Shown here one piece after another: positions 6,492 to 11,270 of a DNA stretch of 11,270 nucleotides. The position numbers and the translations under genes were made by a program. Where the stretch lies: contig CAYYVT010000141.1 of NCBI GenBank assembly GCA_964475215.1, positions 1 to 11,270 on the forward strand, given 5' to 3'. Source of the stretch: DATKKG01 sp964475215. GTDB taxonomy: Archaea; Thermoproteota; Nitrososphaeria; Conexivisphaerales; DTJL01. The notes under the pieces are model-generated. The model saw nothing but the letters and a program-made list of their open reading frames with translations, did no database searches and was not told the origin of the DNA. Numbering within the stretch: the first letter of the stretch is position 1; every line of letters starts with the position of its first letter.

Positions 6492-7691
6492 TCAATACCC
6501 AGAGCCTGAGGCAGGCCCTGTCAGGCCAGAAAGGCTCGTAATCCAGATGTGGTACTGGCCGGTTAGGTTGCTGCTGAAGGCGATCAGGGAGCCGTCTGGG
6601 CTCCACGAGGGCTCGAAGGTGTTGCATCCGGTCATTGGGCCCACCGTCGAAATCGTTTCGTTGACGACGCTCCACAGGTAGATGCGCTCCCCTTGGCTTG
6701 TGGTGTTGCACTGGTAAAGCAGCATCGTGGCTTCGCTGTTCCACCTGGCCCCATATGAAGTGTCCATCATGCCGGGAGTAAAGGGCATGGGCTCCATGTC
6801 GTCGGTGCCGCATGACGCACCACTGCTCATGATGTACTGGTAGGACGCCGTTGAGTCGGTGAGCGTCCTGAACCATAGGTCGAATCCGTAGCCGTCGTCT
6901 ATGGAGGGCGCCTTCGACATGGTGGCCGGGACCTGGTCGGTGAAATAAGCTACGGAGTAGCCGTAGCCGACAGCCGGCGAGACATAGGCGACCCCGTCTG
7001 AGGCGAGGAAGGCCGAAGAGGCTCCGGTGCCGACGTCAAGCATGATGATGCCCGTGTCGCTGCCTAAGAGGGACGTATAGAGGGCGTAGCTGTCGTTTAG
7101 CCAAGAGCAACCGAAGTAGGACCCATTGACGTTGACCATCAGGGAGGTCGTGCGTGTCGCCACGTCTTCGATGACGAGCTGAGGAGTGCCTCCTACGCTG
7201 AAGAACATCAATTTGCTTCCGTCGGGGCTCCAGTGGGCGGGCGCCTGCATTGGGCTGATGCCCTCCGGCGTCATCGCGGTTATGCTGCCCGTCGTCAGAT
7301 TGGCGACTTCGACGCCGCTTGCTCCCCCGTCCATCACCCAGTACGAGATGGCTGACGAGTCAGGGCTCCATTCCGGGTACATCGCGAGCACCCCCGGGGC
7401 CGATACCTGCTCCTGAGAGCCGCCCGATGCGTTCATCACCCAGACTCTCCAAAGGCCACCCCTGTCAGAGGTGTAAGCAATGAGCGAGCCGTTCGGGCTC
7501 CAGACAGGATACCTGTCATCCCAGTTCCCAAAGGTGATCTGCCTGTATGGAAGAGAGGGAGGAAGGGTCACACTGACGTTGGAGGACGGAACAGGGAATA
7601 AAGTCAGCTTCGGCGTCATGAGATAGGATGCAGCCGCCATGATGATGACGACCATGACGGCCGTCAGGATCACGTAAGACAGCCTACCCAT
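6492..7691 (-). CDS. Membrane-anchored PD40/TolB-like beta-propeller protein
   Basis: This 399-residue protein is an extracytoplasmic six- or seven-bladed propeller. A signal anchor (about 5-25) is followed by PD40 repeats in which W-S-P-[DN]-x-S or a variant recurs at Trp64, Trp108, Trp154, Trp197, Trp317 and Trp363, each followed by a strand such as SLIAYTSDRGG. The segment around 235-300 lacks a clear motif and may hold a divergent blade with a Cys-bearing insert. Nine N-X-S/T sequons mark it as probably N-glycosylated. TolB-type propellers bind peptides or partner proteins, and some are fused to peptidases, but none is fused here. There is no ribosome site at the ATG. A TTTAAT box 31 bases upstream suggests a leaderless message. 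The ligand is unknown. Confidence 0.88.
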   Translation of the reverse strand: MGRLSYVILTAVMVVIIMAAASYLMTPKLTLFPVPSSNVSVTLPPSLPYRQITFGNWDDRYPVWSPNGSLIAYTSDRGGLWRVWVMNASGGSQEQVSAPGVLAMYPEWSPDSSAISYWVMDGGASGVEVANLTTGSITAMTPEGISPMQAPAHWSPDGSKLMFFSVGGTPQLVIEDVATRTTSLMVNVNGSYFGCSWLNDSYALYTSLLGSDTGIIMLDVGTGASSAFLASDGVAYVSPAVGYGYSVAYFTDQVPATMSKAPSIDDGYGFDLWFRTLTDSTASYQYIMSSGASCGTDDMEPMPFTPGMMDTSYGARWNSEATMLLYQCNTTSQGERIYLWSVVNETISTVGPMTGCNTFEPSWSPDGSLIAFSSNLTGQYHIWITSLSGLTGPASGSGY

Positions 7692-7718
7692 GCCAAGACG
7701 TCATCGTGGAGGGGCCGA

Positions 7719-7726
7719 ATTAAACC
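7719..7726 (-). promoter_or_regulatory. TATA-like box of the propeller gene
   Basis: GGTTTAAT on the minus strand is centred about 31 bases before the ATG at 7691. With no ribosome binding site in between, this fits leaderless or near-leaderless transcription. Confidence 0.4.
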
Positions 7727-7818
7727 TGACGTTTCGTGTGCGCACTGGCTGGGTGAGCGCGGAGGTGACGTCGCCCTGGAAGACCGAGGACACCCCCCTC
7801 CTAGTGAGGCTCCCCCAT

Positions 7819-8628
7819 TCACTGGACTACGAAGTGCGCGACGGCGACATCTCCCCAGATATCCATCGCGCCTATGGTGTAGACCCCGAACTGGAAGTTG
7901 TGGAACACGGCGCCCAGATAGTAGCCATCTGCGCCCGTGTCCGGCACACATCCGGACTTGGGGCCGCCAGAAGAACAAAACAGATGCTGGAGGGAGAAGT
8001 TAGTGGTAGATGCGTATTCGCTCGGCGAGGTCGAGCTCTCATACTGGAGGAAGGCGGTGCCGCTCTGAGGCATGAACACGTACTGCCCCGGGATGAAGTC
8101 TACAGTGGGGCAGCTATCCGAGAGAGGGTAACCCAGCTGCAAGGGCTCCCTAGCCTGCGAAACGTTCGATGCGGTGTAGTACCCTTCGAAGACAGCGAAT
8201 TGCAGGAGGAGGCTGTTATAGCAGGGGTAGGCAGTGTGGGACCCCCAGTCGTCCAGGGAGAAGTAGTTCGAGGCGGACTCCGGCAGGGTGACGTTCTGGT
8301 CGAGCATGTTGACCAAAGAGGCGTTGGCGAAGACCGTGTCGCCGCAACCGACAGCATCGCTTTGCAGTGTCAGGTTGATCGCGAGGCCATCCGAAAATTC
8401 CTGCAGTGCATTTGGCGTCACGTTGAATTCCGCAGCCTGAGTCGTTTCTCCGCAGAAGGACTCGTTCCCTGTGTGCTGAACGCTGGAGGTCGAGGAAATA
8501 AAGCCGCCATTGTCAATCTCCTCGTATGCCACGAACGCACCTACCAGAAGGAGCGCTAGCGATAGGCACAATACGATATTCCTCTTGCCCGATTTGCCGA
8601 CGTCTCCAGGGACGTCCTTTTCGGACAT
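7819..8628 (-). CDS. Membrane-anchored, Cys-containing extracytoplasmic glycoprotein-like protein, unknown
   Basis: No family is recognised for this 269-residue protein. A hydrophilic N-terminus of about 16 residues is followed by one hydrophobic segment (about 18-35), then a large external part with seven N-X-S/T sequons. It has seven further cysteines in contexts such as SFCGE, VGCGD, YPCYN, DSCPT, LFCSS and SGCVP, which could form disulfides. The pattern of short hydrophobic strands suggests a beta-rich domain. The final segment (GVYTIGAMDIWGDVAVAHFV) looks like closing strands of a beta-sandwich. The ATG at 8628 has no clear ribosome site; GTTATAT 28 bases upstream indicates a leaderless message. 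It precedes the propeller gene on the same strand, but each has its own TATA-like box, so they are not clearly one operon. Confidence 0.8.
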   Translation of the reverse strand: MSEKDVPGDVGKSGKRNIVLCLSLALLLVGAFVAYEEIDNGGFISSTSSVQHTGNESFCGETTQAAEFNVTPNALQEFSDGLAINLTLQSDAVGCGDTVFANASLVNMLDQNVTLPESASNYFSLDDWGSHTAYPCYNSLLLQFAVFEGYYTASNVSQAREPLQLGYPLSDSCPTVDFIPGQYVFMPQSGTAFLQYESSTSPSEYASTTNFSLQHLFCSSGGPKSGCVPDTGADGYYLGAVFHNFQFGVYTIGAMDIWGDVAVAHFVVQ

Positions 8629-8652
8629 CGCCTAGAGTACCCATGCCGATGG

Positions 8653-8659
8653 ATATAAC
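8653..8659 (-). promoter_or_regulatory. TATA-like box of the 269-residue gene
   Basis: GTTATAT on the minus strand is centred 28 bases before the ATG at 8628, with no ribosome site in between. The spacing matches the VOC and propeller genes. Confidence 0.45.
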
Positions 8660-8730
8660 ACCGCGCCAGAGGAGCCTAAGGACAGTGGCCCTCGGTCGTC
8701 CCGATGGCCAGTTCCGCTCGCGGCCTTGGG

Positions 8731-9339
8731 CTAGGCCAGGATCTCTATGTGGTTCCGCCGGTTGTTTTCGTTCCAGAAGTGTCCTTTGTAGCAAATCGAA
8801 GCTGGGCAGCCTAGACAGTTCCCGTGCTGGAATTGAGGGCAGATGCTGCACCTTGCACCACAGGGCGACATCTCGTTCTTCATCGTCACCAGTTCGGGAC
8901 AGACGTTGTTCGAGCCGAGGCTGTACGTGACCAGCCCCAGCTCCACGCTGTCGACCTCCGGCTCCTTTCTGAGCTGCTGGTCGACGATCCCCTGCAGGGA
9001 GGGGACGTCCTCTGCACAGAAGACGAGGCTCACGTTCTTTCCATCTGCAAGGACCAGCCCCGTAAGAAAGCACGGGCACTTGTGATACTTATCGAGTAAA
9101 TGGTAGGGATTCTTGGCGGTGAGCCTCACCACGCATGACACTAGGCCCAGTCTTCGGATGTTCAGGCTAACGGACGAACTCAGGACGCCTCTTTGCTTGA
9201 GATGGTTGATCCGAGTGGCTACCCACGGCTGAGATACACCCAGCTCCTCCGCCAGCTTCGACTGAGTGATATCGGGCGTCTTATACAGAAGCCTCACGAT
9301 TCGTTTGTCCAACAAATCGAGAGTCGAATTCTCTTGCAT
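8731..9339 (-). CDS. Lrp/AsnC-like transcriptional regulator with C-terminal Cys cluster
   Basis: The first part of this 202-residue protein (about 7-60) is an AsnC-type winged helix-turn-helix: LDKRIVRLL, then TQSKLAEELGVSQPWVATRI and NHLKQRGVL. A RAM-like effector and dimerisation domain follows (about 65-142). Appended is C160-x3-C164-x2-C167-x7-C175-x2-C178-x4-C183, which probably holds zinc or an iron-sulfur cluster. C88, C90, C108 and C147 are extra candidates. Ordinary Lrp proteins are about 150 residues, so the tail is an addition. The ATG is preceded by GGAGCGAGGA and, further up, a TATA box. The gene is divergent from the second molybdenum hydroxylase locus, and local regulation of that locus, perhaps by metal or redox state, is inferred. 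The ligand is unknown. Confidence 0.88.
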   Translation of the reverse strand: MQENSTLDLLDKRIVRLLYKTPDITQSKLAEELGVSQPWVATRINHLKQRGVLSSSVSLNIRRLGLVSCVVRLTAKNPYHLLDKYHKCPCFLTGLVLADGKNVSLVFCAEDVPSLQGIVDQQLRKEPEVDSVELGLVTYSLGSNNVCPELVTMKNEMSPCGARCSICPQFQHGNCLGCPASICYKGHFWNENNRRNHIEILA

Positions 9340-9366
9340 TCCTCGCTCCTACACTTTCCTAGTCAG

Positions 9367-9374
9367 ATTTATAT
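9367..9374 (-). promoter_or_regulatory. TATA box of the Lrp-like regulator gene
   Basis: ATATAAAT on the minus strand lies about 32 bases before the ATG at 9339, which predicts initiation near 9345 and a leader of only a few bases. Confidence 0.5.
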
Positions 9375-9716
9375 CAGGGAATACTTTGATTTAAAGCTGC
9401 CGGAAGCCCAAGATGCTTAGGTTTTATGTCTAACTGATAATATTCCTAAACCGCACAACCGGTCATATCGCTAAACTTTCTAGCGAGTTATATTTTCTAA
9501 CTCTCTGACTGACGGCATTGGGCAGGCCGGAGGGAAGACACCGCCTCTCTTCTTCTTGACAGAAGGCGATCCCGGGGTAAGGGACGCGTCCTTTGGCGGG
9601 GGGTTCCGCTGCTTTCGTTCTTACGCGTTCCCAACCCGATTTGTATGATGACCTCCTTTTATCTATAGGCGATAGCGTGGTTTTCGCTTTTTTGTAGAGC
9701 GCCTTGGAAGCCTTGA
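9375..9716. other. Divergent intergenic region with inverted repeats, no clear gene
   Basis: The region is A+T-rich at both ends and G+C-rich between about 9520 and 9650. It holds two inverted repeats. TCGCTA and TAGCGA (9468-9473, 9481-9486) are separated by seven bases. GGACGCGTCC (9582-9591) is a perfect palindrome. A plus-strand TATA-like TTATATTTT (9488-9496) and a T-tract (9681-9693) bracket the G+C-rich part, which could be a small RNA gene. A Lys/Arg-rich minus-strand frame (9463-9729) has no ribosome site and is not called. Confidence 0.4.
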
Positions 9717-9725
9717 TTATATAAA
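9717..9725 (+). promoter_or_regulatory. TATA box of the second molybdenum hydroxylase locus
   Basis: TTATATAAA is the strongest TATA-like sequence in the window. It predicts initiation near 9747 and a leader of about 50 bases that contains the 9770-9783 palindrome and the ribosome site. Confidence 0.6.
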
Positions 9726-9769
9726 CCAAAGCAGAAGCGTCTTAAGGTCTCCGTCCGCTTGAGAACCTG

Positions 9770-9783
9770 AAGATGTACATCTT
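9770..9783. repeat. 14-base perfect palindrome in the leader of the second locus
   Basis: AAGATGTACATCTT reads the same on both strands. It lies between the predicted transcription start and the GGAG at 9786-9789, about 16 bases before the TTG at 9800. It may be an operator for a dimeric regulator such as the neighbouring Lrp-like protein. As RNA it would form only a short hairpin. Confidence 0.55.
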
Positions 9784-9799
9784 TAGGAGTAAACGTTAG

Positions 9800-10555
9800 T
9801 TGAGTAACAACAAGCAAGAAGATCACAGGATATCCCGTAGGAACTTCATCATAGGCGTTGGCGCCGGAGCCGTAGTGGCGGCTGTCGCCGTCGCCGGCGC
9901 TGAATCAATGATGCTGATCAAACCGAGCCCAAGCACTGCGACCGTCACAAGTACCGTTACGGGCGGAACTGCAACGAAGACGACCACCGTAACTGGCCCG
10001 ACTACCACGGTGACCGGACCCACCTCAACGGTGACGACTACGACGACGGTAACGGCGACTCCTGCGGCCGGAGCAACGGTGCCCGTCACGCTTAGCGTAA
10101 ACGGCGTACCGTACTACGTGAACGTCCTGCCCAACAGGACCCTCCAGGACGTCCTCCACGACCAAATGGGATTCACGTCTGTCAAGGCGATGTGCACTGG
10201 CAAAGGAGCGTGTGGTTCGTGCGCCGTCATCGTGGACGGGAGGGCCATCATTTCATGCATGGCACTGGCCGTAGCGCTGGACGCGTCGGCAGGCCACACG
10301 ATCTGGACCGCAGAGGGAATTGCGGCTTCAGGTCATCCAATTACGCAAGCCTGGGCTGACGCCGACGCAATGCAGTGCGGATACTGTTCACCGGGTGCTG
10401 TGGTGACCGCAAAGGCCCTGCTCGACAGCAATCCCTCGCCTACCAGCGCTCAGGTAATGCAAGCCCTGTCCGGAAACCTATGCGTGTGTGGCACGTATCA
10501 GTACTGGCCGACTGCGGTACTAGCTGCAGCTAAGACACTTAAAGGAGGGAGCTAG
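9800..10555 (+). CDS. Tat-exported [2Fe-2S] small subunit of a second molybdenum hydroxylase
   Basis: This 251-residue protein is a paralogue of the small subunit at 1487. It has the same design: Tat signal (SRRNF at 12-16, hydrophobic run to about 34), Thr-rich stalk (about 46-93), ferredoxin domain, and helical domain. Cluster ligands are C132, C138, C141 and C153, then C193, C196, C228 and C230. The first set is C-x5-C-x2-C, one residue longer than the family's usual C-x4-C and like NqrF-type ferredoxin domains. The second keeps C-x2-C-x31-C-x-C. CVCGTY recalls IorA-type subunits, which work without a flavin subunit. TTG is the start because GGAG lies ten bases upstream. The large-subunit gene begins one base after the stop, so the two are tightly coupled. 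External location is inferred. Confidence 0.93.
   Translation: MSNNKQEDHRISRRNFIIGVGAGAVVAAVAVAGAESMMLIKPSPSTATVTSTVTGGTATKTTTVTGPTTTVTGPTSTVTTTTTVTATPAAGATVPVTLSVNGVPYYVNVLPNRTLQDVLHDQMGFTSVKAMCTGKGACGSCAVIVDGRAIISCMALAVALDASAGHTIWTAEGIAASGHPITQAWADADAMQCGYCSPGAVVTAKALLDSNPSPTSAQVMQALSGNLCVCGTYQYWPTAVLAAAKTLKGGS
9935..10078 (+). repeat. Thr-rich low-complexity stalk coding segment, second small subunit
   Basis: The codons for about residues 46-93 are dominated by Thr and Val, with a duplicated unit TVTGPT(T/S) and a run of five Thr. The segment corresponds in place and length to the stalk of the first small subunit but is not an exact copy of it. Confidence 0.7.
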
Positions 10556-10556
10556 G

Positions 10557-11270
10557 ATGTCACAACCTACTGACCAGGACCCGAGCCCGGTGTATGCCCC
10601 CGCGAGAGGAACTTACAACGCCATGGTCGCCTCGGTGCAGCCCAAGACTTCAAACTTCACTTACATAGGCACCAATGTGAAGAGGTTCGACGCGTATCCG
10701 AAGTCAAGCGGCCGCGCGGTGTACTTTAGGGACACGTCGCTTCCGAATATGCTTTATGCGGAGTTCCTCGCGTCTCCGTACCCTAACGCCAAGATAACAG
10801 CCATCGACACAAGCAAGGCCGCGGCCCTGTCCGGTGTAAGGGCCATTCTAACGTACGCAACCACCGACACAATTGCCCCAACGACAATACCGGTGAACAA
10901 GATGGTGACGATGCAGGGAATCCCCTTCATCTCTCAGCAGGCGAATTGGGAGGGAGAGTGGGTGGGCGCGGTAGTGTGTGCCGACACCAAGGAGATATGC
11001 GACGCCGCGTTGGAGCTCCTGAACGTAACATGGAACGCCTCCTCGACGTACTACACATCGGTCACGCAGGCCCAGACCGACCCGACGACGCTTCAGATGC
11101 AGACTAGCTACTACCGCGACAAGATCCTCACAGACTTCCCCAATTACACGGAGGATACGACCCAAGATGTCGTAGCCGGATTGAAGGCAGCCGACATCAC
11201 CGTCAGCGATACCATTACGATGCATCAGTTTCCCCAGACCGGAGCGGAGCCATCCAGCGCCCTCGTGACG
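10557..11270 (+). CDS. Large Mo-pterin subunit of the second molybdenum hydroxylase, N-terminal part
   Basis: Only the first 238 codons are present, and the frame is open at the right edge. After an extended N-terminus of about 35 residues, the a/b hammerhead domain is clear: YIGTNVKRFDAYPKSSGRAV, then YFRDTSLPNMLYAEFLASP, matching the family's K-V-x-G...Y-x-D-[DT]...S-P-x-A pattern, then a segment around GEWVGAVV (about residue 136) like the usual G-E-P-V-A-A-V strand. Mo-pterin motifs would lie beyond the window. No signal peptide is seen, so export would rely on the small subunit. The ATG one base after the upstream stop is preceded by AAGGAGG at eight bases, the strongest ribosome site in the window. 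Whether a FAD subunit follows cannot be seen. The substrate is unknown. Confidence 0.9.
   Translation, partial: MSQPTDQDPSPVYAPARGTYNAMVASVQPKTSNFTYIGTNVKRFDAYPKSSGRAVYFRDTSLPNMLYAEFLASPYPNAKITAIDTSKAAALSGVRAILTYATTDTIAPTTIPVNKMVTMQGIPFISQQANWEGEWVGAVVCADTKEICDAALELLNVTWNASSTYYTSVTQAQTDPTTLQMQTSYYRDKILTDFPNYTEDTTQDVVAGLKAADITVSDTITMHQFPQTGAEPSSALVT

Noticed and set aside
7690..8559. 289-codon plus-strand frame
   Set aside because: It lies antisense to the 269-residue exported protein, has an Arg/Glu/Val-rich shadow composition and no domain. The minus-strand reading has a membrane segment and sequons.
9518..9660. tRNA or known structured RNA in the G+C-rich intergenic block
   Set aside because: No GGTTCRA-type B-box or cloverleaf pairing was found by eye, and no match to SRP or RNase P RNA motifs. 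It is kept only as a speculative unknown RNA.
9463..9729. 88-codon minus-strand frame, Lys/Arg-rich
   Set aside because: It has a TTG start without a ribosome site, spans the TATA box and T-tract, and shows no domain.
1..11270. CRISPR arrays, insertion sequences, integrase or attachment sites
   Set aside because: No regularly spaced repeats, transposase motifs or flanking terminal repeats were seen. The only repeats are short inverted repeats and Thr-rich coding segments.

Overview
The window looks archaeal. TATA-like boxes lie about 25-35 bases upstream of several starts. Strong GGAG/GGTGA ribosome binding sites coexist with apparently leaderless genes, AGG arginine codons are frequent, exported proteins are rich in N-X-S/T sequons, and a one-component Lrp/AsnC-type regulator is present. 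The G+C-rich composition and a decayed sugar-acid dehydratase fragment resembling the Sulfolobus enzyme would fit a TACK-group archaeon. The lineage cannot be fixed from this sequence alone.

Layout. Bases 1-1486 are gene-poor. They hold a small two-helix membrane protein (156-341, +), a frameshifted and truncated N-terminal remnant of an enolase-superfamily dehydratase on the opposite strand (about 345-484, -), a short VOC-fold protein (626-970, +), and about 500 bases with no convincing gene that end in an inverted-repeat promoter region. Bases 1487-5527 are a complete three-gene operon for a molybdenum hydroxylase of the xanthine dehydrogenase/aldehyde oxidoreductase family: a small [2Fe-2S] subunit with a Tat signal, the large Mo-pterin subunit, and the FAD subunit. 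A T-rich terminator follows. Bases 5624-8628 hold three minus-strand genes for proteins with an N-terminal membrane segment and many N-glycosylation sequons, one of them a PD40/TolB-like beta-propeller. Bases 8731-9339 (-) encode an Lrp/AsnC-like regulator with an added six-cysteine C-terminal module. After a 460-base intergenic region with several palindromes, a second molybdenum hydroxylase locus starts at 9800 (+). It has a paralogous Tat-signal [2Fe-2S] subunit followed by a large subunit cut off by the window edge at 11270.

How the genes may work together (inference). Both small subunits carry nearly the same Tat signal, followed by a Thr-rich stalk of about 45 residues and then the iron-sulfur domains. 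Their partners have no signal peptide. The simplest reading is that each holoenzyme folds in the cytoplasm, is exported by Tat through the small subunit, and is held or displayed outside the membrane on a stalk. The first enzyme's FAD subunit has four cysteines placed as in PaoB-like subunits that hold an extra [4Fe-4S] cluster, so it is organised like E. coli PaoABC. The two loci flank a group of exported glycoprotein-like genes and a regulator that could sense metal or redox state and act on the divergent second locus. Substrates and electron acceptors are not shown by the sequence.
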